Shown here: positions 44,983 through 54,354 of the stretch, in pieces
Layout of the letters: every line of letters begins with the position of its first letter
Position numbering within the stretch: position 1 is the stretch's first letter
Assembly: GCA_002709955.1 (NCBI GenBank)
Contig: PAQY01000007.1
Location: 1-64,000, forward strand
Length of the DNA: 64,000 nucleotides
Source: Rhodospirillaceae bacterium
Lineage (GTDB): Bacteria; Pseudomonadota; Alphaproteobacteria; UBA8366; Aestuariispiraceae
Direction: 5' to 3'
The notes under the pieces: generated by a model
What the model saw: the letters and a program-made list of their open reading frames with translations, nothing else
Databases searched by the model: none
Told to the model about the DNA's origin: nothing
Program-made: the position numbers and the translations under genes

Positions 44983-46064
44983 TGCAGAAAATGCGTAAAA
45001 ACTCTCATAAAATCGCCTTTCTAGGATGTGGCCGTGTAGCCCAGCACTATATTAAAATTCTCAACGAGCTTGATCCTGTGGAGGGGCTCGAATGCGTTGC
45101 CGCATGTGATTTAGACATAGATAAAGCGAAGAACCTAACGAGACAGTTAGGTGGGCGCGCCTTTACGGAACTAAACGATATGCTGGAAACGGCACGTCCG
45201 GATTTGGTCTTCGTTTTAACTCGCAGCGGTGATCACACTCTTCATGCTCGTGCCGTCTTGGAAGCTGGCGTTAGTGTGATCAGCGAAAAGCCTATCGGCC
45301 TCGATCCGGAAGCTGTGATGCGTTTGAGCCAACTAGCGGAAACGCGTGGCCTGATGTATGGCGGTGTTTTCCAGAATCGTTGGAATCCTGCTGTGCGGAA
45401 ATTGAAAAAAACGATGGAAGATGGCCGCTTTGGTAGTATTGTGAGCGCCGCAATTCGCCTTCGTTGGTGTCGAATGCAGGAATACTATGAGGATGGATGG
45501 CATGGTACATGGGCTCAAGATGGTGGTGTTATCAATCAGCAGGCAATTCACCATTTAGATGCCTTGAATTGGATATGCGGGCCTATTGATGCGGTTTGTG
45601 CTGCGGGCGCTCAGCGTTCCAATATATTAGAGGCTGAGGATACTCTGGTTGCTGCTCTCCGTTTCTCAAATGGGTCTCTGGGCACGATTGAAGTAACAAC
45701 GGCAGCGCGCCCCGAGGATTTTGAAGCATCATTGTCTATTGTTGGTGATCGCGGTATCGCGCAGATCGGTGGTATCGCCCTGAACAAAATTGATGAATGG
45801 TTTTTCATCAATGCCGAGGACGGGGACGATAGGGTTACTGAGGACTATAATCAGGAGGTTCCGACGGGCTATGGTCTTGGTCATGGCCCAATGTTGCGGG
45901 ATCTGGTTTCTAGATTAGATTCAGCTGGTTTGGTTCCGCCCGTTCCAGCAGTTGAAGCAGTTTGTGCTGTTGAATTGGTCCATGCTCTCTATGCTTCAAT
46001 CGAACGCAATGCTTGGGTAAATTTGAGTGAAAAGCCGCGCTCGCAAAAATTAGGAAAACAATAA
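44982..46064 (+). CDS. Gfo/Idh/MocA family oxidoreductase
   Basis: A 360-residue NAD(P)-dependent dehydrogenase. The Rossmann motif is IAFLGCGRVAQHYIKIL, followed by VAACDLDIDKA. The catalytic-lysine stretch VISEKPIGLDPEAVMRL (EKP) lies near residue 97, and DGGVINQQAIHHLDALNWI contains the active-site His pair of the family. Members oxidise or reduce sugar hydroxyls, often on nucleotide- or carrier-bound sugars. It starts within the TAATG of the previous gene and is followed after 22 nt by the DAHP-synthase-like gene. A second family member lies at 59786. Confidence 0.88.
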   Translation: MQKMRKNSHKIAFLGCGRVAQHYIKILNELDPVEGLECVAACDLDIDKAKNLTRQLGGRAFTELNDMLETARPDLVFVLTRSGDHTLHARAVLEAGVSVISEKPIGLDPEAVMRLSQLAETRGLMYGGVFQNRWNPAVRKLKKTMEDGRFGSIVSAAIRLRWCRMQEYYEDGWHGTWAQDGGVINQQAIHHLDALNWICGPIDAVCAAGAQRSNILEAEDTLVAALRFSNGSLGTIEVTTAARPEDFEASLSIVGDRGIAQIGGIALNKIDEWFFINAEDGDDRVTEDYNQEVPTGYGLGHGPMLRDLVSRLDSAGLVPPVPAVEAVCAVELVHALYASIERNAWVNLSEKPRSQKLGKQ

Positions 46065-46086
46065 GTTTAAAGCTCTGGAGATTGAA

Positions 46087-46983
46087 ATGATTGAAAACAA
46101 AGCGCCTGGTAAAGACATTACTGAAGAAGATATGAAGTCAAAATTCCCTCTGGCTGCGAAAAAAGCTGGTAAAGAGGCCTCTACATTTATTGCGGCCGGG
46201 GTTGAATTCGGTGGAGCCCTTATTCCAGTATTTGCTGGTCCAAATATGGTTGAGTCCGAAGAACTTATTGTCGAGACTGCGAAGGCGGTAAAAGCAAGAG
46301 GCGCTCATTTTTTACGGGGGGGGGCTTTTAAACCCCTTTCATTTCCATATCGCTCTGCGAAATACACAGAAACCCGCGAACAGGGCATTGCATGGCTGAA
46401 AGTCGCAAAACAGGAAGCCGGTATTGGAATCATAACTGAGGTTATGGAAGAGCGCTTTCTCGATCTAATTTGTGATGCTGCAGATATTTTGCAGATTGGT
46501 TCCCGCAACATGCAGAATTATCCACTCATTTCAGCGGCGGCCAAAACAGGGAAACCGCTCATGATTAAGCGCCATTTCGGATGTTCCTTACGAGATTGGT
46601 TGGGAGCAGTCGAGTACGCAATGGTGGAAGGGAATGAGAAAGTTATTTTGTGTGAGCGCGGCGTTTCAGCACCGCATACCCATCGCAGTTCTTCAAGATT
46701 TTTGCTTGATCTGCAGGTCGTACCCGCAGCACAAGAAGTAACACATCTACCGATTGCCGTTGATCCTAGCCATGCCACGTTCTGGCGCTCTTGGGTTCGT
46801 CCTATGTCACTTGCTTCTGTCGCAGGCGGCGCCGATGCGATCATGTTGGAAGTCCATCCGGACCCAGAAAATTCGGCGGTTGATCCTCTTCAGCCTATCG
46901 ACTTTGCAAGTTTTGGTGATCTGATGAAGGATATGGAAAGGGTGGCTCGTTGTGTAGACCGAACCCTTGGGGTCCATATTTAA
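46087..46983 (+). CDS. DAHP-synthase-family aldolase with Cys to Asn change at the metal site
   Basis: A 298-residue homologue of class I-beta DAHP synthases, which condense PEP with an aldose phosphate. Conserved parts are RGGAFKP (Lys82), ITEVM, DILQIGSRNMQNY, LMIKRHFG (Lys161, Arg162), VDPSHAT (His229), LEVHPDP (Glu255) and Asp266. Two departures stand out. The metal-binding Cys of the AGPCSVES motif is Asn53 (AGPNMVES), the change that makes KDO8P synthases metal-independent. The KPRTSPYSFQG loop, which holds erythrose-4-phosphate, reads KPLSFPYRSAKY. The acceptor is therefore probably not E4P. It lies between an oxidoreductase and a shikimate-dehydrogenase-like gene in the operon; a role in making an ulosonic acid or carbocycle is inferred. 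Confidence 0.85.
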   Translation: MIENKAPGKDITEEDMKSKFPLAAKKAGKEASTFIAAGVEFGGALIPVFAGPNMVESEELIVETAKAVKARGAHFLRGGAFKPLSFPYRSAKYTETREQGIAWLKVAKQEAGIGIITEVMEERFLDLICDAADILQIGSRNMQNYPLISAAAKTGKPLMIKRHFGCSLRDWLGAVEYAMVEGNEKVILCERGVSAPHTHRSSSRFLLDLQVVPAAQEVTHLPIAVDPSHATFWRSWVRPMSLASVAGGADAIMLEVHPDPENSAVDPLQPIDFASFGDLMKDMERVARCVDRTLGVHI

Positions 46984-47008
46984 ACTTGGCTTGGGAGTTT
47001 TTTGCAAA

Positions 47009-47881
47009 ATGTCTTCTTTTGATTATATCGATAATCATGTGGAAAACATTGATGAAAGTTACTATGCGGCAATAATCGGTCTCAATCCATCCCGTGGTGC
47101 GCGTTCACCAACACTTTGGAATGCGGCATTTCAGGCGCAGGGACAATCCGCTAGAATGATTCCGATGGATGTATCTGCTGGCAATATACCTGCGTTAATT
47201 ACTGCGCTGAACGAAGATAAGCGGTTTTTGGGCGGTGCGGTGACGATGCCTTACAAGGAGAGCATTGCAGCGTTTCTTGGGGCAACCCGAATGGAACCGA
47301 CTGCACTACGTATCGGTGCAGTCAACTGTCTCTATCGTGGAAAACATGGTGATTTGTGCGGTGCTAATACGGACGGTGCAGCGGCATTAGTCAGTATTGA
47401 AGCGTTAATTGGCTCAATAGCAGGTAAACGTTGTCTGACTCTCGGAGTTGGTGGTGTCGGTAAAGCCGTAGCTGCGTATTTGGCTGATGCTAATGCCGAA
47501 TTGACATTGGCGAGCCGCAACCTTGAGCGGGACCAAGGTTTTGCAAGCAAAATTGGAGCACGCTTGATAGGCATGCCCGTCACACCTCCCGAATTTTCGG
47601 AATTGGATATTTTGATCAACTGTACAAGCCTAGGTTTTGCAAATGCAGATGTAACGGCGAGTCCGGTTCCGCTTGAATGTTTTTCGCGCATACCGAAAAG
47701 CTGTCGTGTATTTGATGTCATCTACAATCCGAGGCCGACCCAATTTCTGCGGTATGCGATCGAAACCGGGCACCCGGTAGAAGATGGTCTGTTCATGAAC
47801 CTTGAACAAGCTGTTCTTGGCTTTTGCCGCGCCAATCCCTTGGCTGTGCCAGATGTCGTTCGTCAGGCCATGTCAACTTGA
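47009..47881 (+). CDS. Shikimate-dehydrogenase-like oxidoreductase
   Basis: A 290-residue member of the shikimate/quinate dehydrogenase family. The catalytic Lys83 in AVTMPYKESI, Asn106 (GAVNCLYR), Asn120-Thr121-Asp122 (GANTDG) and the cofactor loop GVGGVGKAVA are conserved. The N-terminal substrate motif SxSP reads ARSP, so the first of the two serines that hold the shikimate carboxylate is Ala31. This may signal a different substrate. The ATG at 47009 is used; an in-frame upstream extension to 46967 would overlap the preceding gene. It lies 25 nt after the DAHP-synthase-like gene and is probably its pathway partner. Confidence 0.85.
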   Translation: MSSFDYIDNHVENIDESYYAAIIGLNPSRGARSPTLWNAAFQAQGQSARMIPMDVSAGNIPALITALNEDKRFLGGAVTMPYKESIAAFLGATRMEPTALRIGAVNCLYRGKHGDLCGANTDGAAALVSIEALIGSIAGKRCLTLGVGGVGKAVAAYLADANAELTLASRNLERDQGFASKIGARLIGMPVTPPEFSELDILINCTSLGFANADVTASPVPLECFSRIPKSCRVFDVIYNPRPTQFLRYAIETGHPVEDGLFMNLEQAVLGFCRANPLAVPDVVRQAMST

Positions 47882-47971
47882 ACAGTAGTGTGGTTTGATT
47901 TTGGGGCATGATGACTTTTTAGTGATGTCGTGAGTGCCAACCTCTTAGCTATTGTAAAGGCGTTCCTCTAA

Positions 47972-49825
47972 ATGTGTGGTGTTGCAGGTCTTGTTGGGCG
48001 TTCCGTGTCTCTCGATAAAGCTAAGTTAGCGTTGCAGACTATGCGGCATCGGGGACCCGATAGCTCTGACCATTGGATCGCGCCAACTGTTTGCTTTTTA
48101 CATACACGCCTTTCTATACAAGACTTAAGTAATAAAGCGTCTCAACCGATGCGCGACCGTGATACGGGCGTTGTCCTCACTTATAATGGTGAAGTTTATA
48201 ATCCGGATGATTTGCGTCGGCGATATTTAAAGGACTGTAAGTTTGAGAGTCATTCAGATACTGAAGTCATTTTGAAACTGTATTGTCGCTATGGATTAGC
48301 ATTTTTACCATGGTTGTCAGGAATGTTCTCGTTCGCAATTTGGGACCCTCGAGACGAATCTCTACATCTTGTGCGAGATAGATTTGGTATCAAACCACTT
48401 CATTATGTTGCTCAAGATGGGATAATTTATTTTGGGTCTGAATTGAAGCCGATGGTGGCTTTGGGCGCAAAGCTTTCGTTGAATCTTGCTGCCGTATCAG
48501 ATTATTTGATCGATGGGTTGCTGGCTCATGGACCGGATACATTCTTTAGTCCGGCAATGACGGTTGAACCTGGTACGGTTATGAGTTGGTACCCAACGAC
48601 GTCAAAGAGTTCACGATACTGGAAACCACCTATTGCTGACGATGAAATCGAACTGTCGGTGGATGTAGAACAAGAGATATGGGAGTTACTGTTAGCCTCT
48701 ATAGACCACCATTTGCTCTCAGATGTACCAGTAGGCGTCAGCCTATCCGCCGGGCTGGATAGTCAGTTACTAATGCATGGAATCGCTCAAAGTGGTTTGT
48801 CCGACTTGCATGCTTACACCTATGGCTTCGAAAATCCAAACTATGATGAAATCGCCCCCGTGAACCAGGTCGATTTTAATATTTCATATACGCATCATAC
48901 TGTTCGTCTCCGTGCGGATGAAGTTCTATCTGATCTGACACAGGCGGTTGCTGTTTTTGAAATGCCGTTGGGAGGAGTTGGAACCCTTTCGGCATGGCGC
49001 ATGATGCGGCTGGCTCGGGAGACAGGCACTACGGTGCTCTTGGCCGGTGAAGGGGCTGATGAGATATTTGCTGGATATCGATACTATTTTGATGCTCATT
49101 TTGCAGACCTCGCGGAAAAAGGGGATCTCGAAAACAGTACACGAGAGCAGGAAGCCTATGAAAGATCACATGATGCAAATTTGCGAACCTTAGGTGTTAA
49201 CGCTAGGAAGATAGAAGGTGCAAAAGGAGTCCGTGCACCGGATGGCTCATCTCTTTCTGGAGGCTTGGTGCTGGGCGTGCCGCTTCGTGATGTCAAGGTC
49301 CGAACGCCAGAGTTTGAGCTATGGCGCCAGGCAAAGGGACATCTCCGTCGCGCAATGTTAAGGGATGCCTACGCCATAAAGCTCCCGAAGCTCTTACAAT
49401 TTCAGGATCGCGCTAGTATGGCGTGGGGTGTTGAGACCCGAGTGCCTTTTCTAGATCATGCTTTGGTCGAGGCGGTTGGTAGATTGCCAGGTGACTGGCT
49501 CATTTGCGACGGCGTGTCTAAAAGCCTGCCAAAGAGGATGATGCAACGATTTGCTGGGGGTCCAGTCGCCACGGAGACCAAGCGTTATGTTTCTTCCCCA
49601 CAAAGAGAATGGCTCAAGGCCGATATATTCGAAGATTGTAAGGCGTTCGTACGGGATGGCGCGGTCGCGGGATATGGACTTATTGATATGGATAGGTTCC
49701 TGGCCGACTATGATACCTATGCGAATGCGCCTGATCTTGGAAACTCTTTCTTTGTCTGGAAAATCCTCAATCTTGAGGCAGTTCTGAGGCGTTTCTGTCC
49801 GACGCGTCTTGAGTTCACCCTGTGA
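47972..49825 (+). CDS. Asparagine synthetase (glutamine-hydrolysing) family protein
   Basis: A 617-residue AsnB-type amidotransferase. The catalytic Cys2 starts the glutaminase domain (MCGVAGLVG), with RHRGPDS and YNGEVYN. The synthetase domain has the ATP pyrophosphatase loop LSAGLDSQLL near residue 260 and the GEGADEIFAGYRYYF motif. In glycan clusters such proteins commonly amidate uronic or ulosonic acids or attach amino acids rather than making free asparagine. The stop overlaps the next start by 4 nt (GTGA). Confidence 0.9.
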   Translation: MCGVAGLVGRSVSLDKAKLALQTMRHRGPDSSDHWIAPTVCFLHTRLSIQDLSNKASQPMRDRDTGVVLTYNGEVYNPDDLRRRYLKDCKFESHSDTEVILKLYCRYGLAFLPWLSGMFSFAIWDPRDESLHLVRDRFGIKPLHYVAQDGIIYFGSELKPMVALGAKLSLNLAAVSDYLIDGLLAHGPDTFFSPAMTVEPGTVMSWYPTTSKSSRYWKPPIADDEIELSVDVEQEIWELLLASIDHHLLSDVPVGVSLSAGLDSQLLMHGIAQSGLSDLHAYTYGFENPNYDEIAPVNQVDFNISYTHHTVRLRADEVLSDLTQAVAVFEMPLGGVGTLSAWRMMRLARETGTTVLLAGEGADEIFAGYRYYFDAHFADLAEKGDLENSTREQEAYERSHDANLRTLGVNARKIEGAKGVRAPDGSSLSGGLVLGVPLRDVKVRTPEFELWRQAKGHLRRAMLRDAYAIKLPKLLQFQDRASMAWGVETRVPFLDHALVEAVGRLPGDWLICDGVSKSLPKRMMQRFAGGPVATETKRYVSSPQREWLKADIFEDCKAFVRDGAVAGYGLIDMDRFLADYDTYANAPDLGNSFFVWKILNLEAVLRRFCPTRLEFTL

Positions 49826-51444
49826 CGGCGAATACTTCTCTTAATGAGCAAAGCCGCACAGCAGTGAAGACACCATATGAATGGACACCATTGCAGGCAC
49901 CGCCGGGCTGGCGTTCCCGTGCTGGATGGCCATTGAGTTATGTTTCCTCCGCTGCGCTTTGTGATGGTGTACGGGATCGTACCATCAAGTTTACCGCAGG
50001 GCAGAAAGATGAGTTCCATCGTGATGTATTGCTTTTGGCGGGACATCATTTGATCGGGAATGTTGCTGCGGCTTTGGAAGTTGCAGTTGCACTGCAGAAA
50101 GCTCAGGAAGAGGGCGTCACGGTCATTGGAAACTCTGCCGGATTGGATTTTTTAGCCGGCCGATGTCAGCAATCGCAAGGTTGGGAAGGGTTCTCAGGGA
50201 CGAAAGCAGCGGATGCTGAGGAGGTTCGCTGGTCCTCGCTTCGTCGTTTGGCTCGAAACTTGAGTTGGCATGGTCCAATTGACTCACTTATTGCTTTGGC
50301 CCGATCCGAAGTGACTGTGATTTCTCATAATCCCCTGCTTTTACAGCAGGCTTCCAAGAGAGAGCTTGGGCCTATTGGCTATTTACATGCGTCGAGTTTG
50401 CTGCTGTCTTCACGCCGAAGCAGTAGGCAATCTGAACGCCAAAAACCTTGTGCCTTGGCTTTGTCGACCGACATGTTAGATGCCATGCTGGACGATCCGG
50501 AACTGTCTCCTAAAATGGTGATACGACTGACGGAGATGCTTTTCAAAACAGTCACTTCTGTGATCGATCAGGCGCTGTCGGACCTCTTGGCTTTACGAGA
50601 GGCACGTATGCCAAAAGAGATATGGTCAGGGACTGGTGGGAGTTGGGCGTCTCGCGCGATAGGGCTTGCAGCCTTATCGCAGGGTGCTAAGGTCTGCCGC
50701 TTCAGTCATGGCGCTAAAGATGGCATGATAGCGGATACAGAAACTTTAGCATATATAGAATTGGCCTCCTCTAGTCAGTTTATGTTGGGAACTCGAAAGG
50801 CAGCTGGTTTGGCGGAACGATTGGGACTCGCGCAATCCAATTCCGTGACCCGACCCGTTAGTCTTTCTGGTGGGCAAGGCTTGCCATTGCTGAAGTCTGT
50901 GCCAGCTCATCAAGGTCAAACCTCAACAAAAAGTGCCCGAAAAGTGATGTATGCGCCTACGATAATGCGGGGTGCACGGCAACTTGTACCCGCATTGTTG
51001 CCCGATAGTGTCTACCTAAATTGGCAAATGACGGTGGGGGAGGCATTGCAGAACGGGTACCATGAATGTCTTCTTAAACCGCATCCGGAAGGAGCCGCCC
51101 GGGGCAAGCCGCATCCGCTTGCCTCCTGCGGGCGTGTCGCAGAAGAGCGCTTCGAGGCCTATCTTAGTTGGGCTGATGTATTTGTCTTTGATTGGGGCGA
51201 ATCAACCACTTTCTGGGAAGCTGTGTGTACAAATCGACCAATCCTCTATCTTGATCTCGGTTTAACGGCCTTCAACCCAGAAATAGCCCCCTTAATTCGT
51301 CAAAGGTGTCATTTTCTGCCTGTCTCTTATGACGAACGGAATTGCCCAATATTGGATGTTGCATTGTTAAATGCCGCGATTTCGGACGCACCCGAGTTTG
51401 TTGACTCGGGTTCACTGCGCGAGTTCCTCATAGGTGATCTGTGA
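49822..51444 (+). CDS. Uncharacterised protein with GT-B-like C-terminal part
   Basis: A 540-residue soluble protein starting with GTG in a GTGA overlap. The C-terminal third has ECLLKPHPEGAARGKPHP and ADVFVFDWGESTTFWEAV-NRPILYLD, a pattern like the donor domain of CDP-glycerol or capsule glycosyltransferases, where a His and an acidic residue hold the donor. The N-terminal 300 residues match nothing I know. It sits between the two asparagine-synthetase-like genes, which are both coupled to it by 4-nt overlaps, so the three may act in one step or complex. Function unknown; a transferase is the best guess. Confidence 0.6.
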   Translation: MTANTSLNEQSRTAVKTPYEWTPLQAPPGWRSRAGWPLSYVSSAALCDGVRDRTIKFTAGQKDEFHRDVLLLAGHHLIGNVAAALEVAVALQKAQEEGVTVIGNSAGLDFLAGRCQQSQGWEGFSGTKAADAEEVRWSSLRRLARNLSWHGPIDSLIALARSEVTVISHNPLLLQQASKRELGPIGYLHASSLLLSSRRSSRQSERQKPCALALSTDMLDAMLDDPELSPKMVIRLTEMLFKTVTSVIDQALSDLLALREARMPKEIWSGTGGSWASRAIGLAALSQGAKVCRFSHGAKDGMIADTETLAYIELASSSQFMLGTRKAAGLAERLGLAQSNSVTRPVSLSGGQGLPLLKSVPAHQGQTSTKSARKVMYAPTIMRGARQLVPALLPDSVYLNWQMTVGEALQNGYHECLLKPHPEGAARGKPHPLASCGRVAEERFEAYLSWADVFVFDWGESTTFWEAVCTNRPILYLDLGLTAFNPEIAPLIRQRCHFLPVSYDERNCPILDVALLNAAISDAPEFVDSGSLREFLIGDL

Positions 51445-53084
51445 AGTCGAAAGAAAACACCCCCGAGCTTACTCGGACCGTCATATCTTCGCCGGAGCGG
51501 GGGTGGCGGCAATTTGATCATAAGGGGGCCCGTGTTACCTGGGTCGGCCATTTGTATTCTAGTTCGATTGAAGTCGAACTTGCCCGGCATGTTATTTTGG
51601 ATCCCGATGATCTGGTCCGTGCTGTGAATAGCTGGATTGGTTGCTTTGGTCTGATTTATGAAACGCCGAATTGGACTGTGGCTTTGACAGACCCAATCCG
51701 CAGTTACTCAATTGCTTATGGAAACACAGAGTCTGGTGTGTGTATAGGTCCTGATCCTGCTGCTGTGGCCCGTTTTTGCAGACTTGATCGATGGGATTCC
51801 AGTCAATGCACTGTTTTTGCAATGTCTGGATTTACGCTTGCTGGAGGTACGTTGATACAAGGGTTGCATGAGTTGACATGTGGCTCTGCGTTGATAGTAA
51901 AAGGATCAAAAGTCCGCCATCAGGTGTATCATTGCTATCAACCGAAACCAGACGTAAGTGGCGCACAGGAGGGTGCTGATCCGGCGTTGACTGCGGTTCT
52001 GGAGCGTATGTTTTCACGCTTGGCAGCCGATGCCGGAGATCGCACAGTCATTGTGCCGTTATCAGCTGGCTTGGATTCACGATTGATCCTAACAGGCTTG
52101 CTGGAAGCTGGAGTACGATCGATTAAGACCTTTGCCTATGGGCTGCCGGGTAACTATGAGGCTAAGGCCAGCGCCGAGATAGCCAAGCGTCTGGGCGTTG
52201 AATGGACCTTTGTGCCGCAAACGCCACAGACTCAGAAGAAATGGTTCCGCAGTGCGCAGGATCACGCTTATCGTGCGATGGCCGAAACAATGGCAAATGT
52301 CCCTTTTCAACAGGATTTACCGGCAGTTCTGGAGCTCTCTAAGAATCGTTATGTCCCGGATGATGCGCTCTTTGTGAATGGTCAATCCGGTGATTTCATA
52401 ACTGGGGGACACATCCCGTTGGACTTGGTTCAGCATCCGAAGGTAGCGTTTTCAGACGTGGTTAACCGGCTTGTTGGGAAACATTATAGTCTCTGGGCTG
52501 ACCTCAAAAACCCGCAGGCGTTGGAGTTGATCGAACAATGTCTGCGTAAGGATTTTGAAGATGCTGGTATTGACCTTTCGGGTGGCGCACCAGCCTGGAG
52601 CTTGTATGAAACCTCCGAATATAGAAATCGGCAGGTGAAGTATGTTGTTTCTGGGCAGAGAATTTACGAGTTTGCTGGATATGATTGGCGATTACCTTTG
52701 TGGGATCGGGATTTTGTGGATTTCTGGGAACATATTGATCCCTGCGATAAGGTAGGACAGGCGCTATACCGCAGGACTTTGCAAAGCTTGAATTGGGGAA
52801 AGGTGTGGCAGGGTGTGGATTTTCCACGTTTCATTTCTCCGAACTGGATTAGGCCTGTGCGCGAAGCTGCAAAGGTGTTCTTTGTCCTGCGGGATCGTCA
52901 CCATTGGCAAGATTTTGATCGACGATGGTTCGCATACTGGATGGACGTGCCGGCAAATTACGCAGTTACTCCCTTCGCAACGGTTCGAAACGACAAGCGG
53001 GGGCATCGCAATGCAATATCATGGTGCGTTCAGGATTATATGGTTGGGATAGGCTTGAACACACAAATGGGCCCCTCATTATGA
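51441..53084 (+). CDS. Asparagine-synthetase-like protein without glutaminase cysteine
   Basis: A 547-residue relative of AsnB. The synthetase domain is recognisable (ATP loop VPLSAGLDSRLILTGLLEAG near residue 205; FAYGLPGNYEAKASAEIAKRLG; NGQSGDFITGGH). The N-terminal domain does not start with Cys (MKSKENTPE), so it cannot hydrolyse glutamine like AsnB. It might use free ammonia, take ammonia from the full-length paralogue two genes upstream, or activate a carboxylate for another nucleophile as in beta-lactam synthetase and lasso-peptide cyclases. It starts with GTG inside a GTGA overlap. A true paralogue pair in one operon is notable. Confidence 0.8.
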   Translation: MKSKENTPELTRTVISSPERGWRQFDHKGARVTWVGHLYSSSIEVELARHVILDPDDLVRAVNSWIGCFGLIYETPNWTVALTDPIRSYSIAYGNTESGVCIGPDPAAVARFCRLDRWDSSQCTVFAMSGFTLAGGTLIQGLHELTCGSALIVKGSKVRHQVYHCYQPKPDVSGAQEGADPALTAVLERMFSRLAADAGDRTVIVPLSAGLDSRLILTGLLEAGVRSIKTFAYGLPGNYEAKASAEIAKRLGVEWTFVPQTPQTQKKWFRSAQDHAYRAMAETMANVPFQQDLPAVLELSKNRYVPDDALFVNGQSGDFITGGHIPLDLVQHPKVAFSDVVNRLVGKHYSLWADLKNPQALELIEQCLRKDFEDAGIDLSGGAPAWSLYETSEYRNRQVKYVVSGQRIYEFAGYDWRLPLWDRDFVDFWEHIDPCDKVGQALYRRTLQSLNWGKVWQGVDFPRFISPNWIRPVREAAKVFFVLRDRHHWQDFDRRWFAYWMDVPANYAVTPFATVRNDKRGHRNAISWCVQDYMVGIGLNTQMGPSL

Positions 53085-54322
53085 TCACACAGACATTGGT
53101 GCTTATCCCGGCATTTAGTGGATTGATGGACTCATTGGTAAGCGGTAAATGGGCTCCATCAGGAGTCCCAGCGATATATAAACTGTTAGAGCAAGGATAT
53201 CAGCCTGACTCGCCGTTCAAAGTTAAAGTTGCAGTATTTGCCCGCAATGCTGAAGAAAACTTGAATCTGGGGCGAGAGGGCACACGATATATCGAAAATT
53301 TAGGTAATGTGACAGTGATTGGTTGGCACACCGTTGGGCCACGCTGGCTTACTCGTTTAGTGAACGAGCTTCGTCAGACAGTCTTGTGTGGGCTTTTAGC
53401 CCGTCGCTGCAAAGGAGACGTCATTTACTGCACCAATGGCCTGGTTTTCCAAGCGGCGGTTTTATCCCGGATTGTGCGAAGGAAGGTTGTTCTTCGCATG
53501 ATGGGAATTTTCCCATTTCATCGCTCCGTCATAAATGGGCGCGGCCTTGTAGCACATTTGTATCGATGGGCCTATCGCAGCCCATTTCGTCATGTAGTCT
53601 GTACACAAGAAGGGAGTGGGGCCGAGCGAATTTTACCATTATTGTTAGAAGACTCTGTACCGCGTTCCATACTTCTGAACGGCGTGAATATCAGTAATCA
53701 AAGGAAGACCAGAGAAAGCCTTCGCGTCTCATTTCGGCTTAGGGAGGCAGTGGTTGTTCTCTTCCTAGGACGATTGACCGAGTACAAGGGCTGTGATGAT
53801 TTTGTCAATGCGGCAGTGCGATACCTTGGTGCTACTGATCGACCTGAGACAATTTTTGTTCTTGTCGGTGAGGGGCCGCGGAGAAAGGCTTTGCAGGAGA
53901 AAATACAACACGCCAAATTGACTGACGCAATTTGGATGCTTGGCGCGAGGCCCCATGGGGAAGTACATGAATGGTTTTCGGTCTGCGACGTCTATGTGTC
54001 GGGTAACCGACATGGCAATTTATCAAATGCCAATCTTGAAGCGATGGCAATGGGGTGCTGTTTGGTGTTGCCTAAAAGTGATCCTGTAACCGGAATTGAT
54101 GAGGCAACCGATGCCCTCTTGCCGCCGGCTGCCGCGATGCGCTACGACGCGACACTTGGGGATGTGGCATTATCCGAAGCGCTCCTAAGTTTGTCTAGAA
54201 ATCCGAAAAAAAGAAAACAAATGGTCGAAAATCTTAAAGGCGCAGTTTCATCACAATTATTGTCTTGGGACGCAAGAGTGTTGGCAGAAATCCAAATCTT
54301 ATCGACGGTATCCAAAAGTTAA
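53081..54322 (+). CDS. Glycosyltransferase family 4 protein
   Basis: A 413-residue GT-B glycosyltransferase. The C-terminal donor domain has VLFLGRLTEYKGCDDFVNA near residue 230, VLVGEGPRRKAL, and the E-x7-E region HGNLSNANLEAMAMGCCLV. The ATG at 53081 overlaps the preceding stop (ATGA) and begins the ITQTLVLIPAFSG strand. It transfers a sugar from a nucleotide sugar to the growing glycan; donor and acceptor are unknown. Confidence 0.85.
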   Translation: MITQTLVLIPAFSGLMDSLVSGKWAPSGVPAIYKLLEQGYQPDSPFKVKVAVFARNAEENLNLGREGTRYIENLGNVTVIGWHTVGPRWLTRLVNELRQTVLCGLLARRCKGDVIYCTNGLVFQAAVLSRIVRRKVVLRMMGIFPFHRSVINGRGLVAHLYRWAYRSPFRHVVCTQEGSGAERILPLLLEDSVPRSILLNGVNISNQRKTRESLRVSFRLREAVVVLFLGRLTEYKGCDDFVNAAVRYLGATDRPETIFVLVGEGPRRKALQEKIQHAKLTDAIWMLGARPHGEVHEWFSVCDVYVSGNRHGNLSNANLEAMAMGCCLVLPKSDPVTGIDEATDALLPPAAAMRYDATLGDVALSEALLSLSRNPKKRKQMVENLKGAVSSQLLSWDARVLAEIQILSTVSKS

Positions 54323-54354
54323 GAACGAATCACAAATTCGTGAAAGGCAGCTTT

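Noticed and set aside
49717-50049. Minus-strand 110-codon frame across the asparagine-synthetase / unknown gene junction
   Set aside because: Antisense to two coupled plus-strand genes; no motif.
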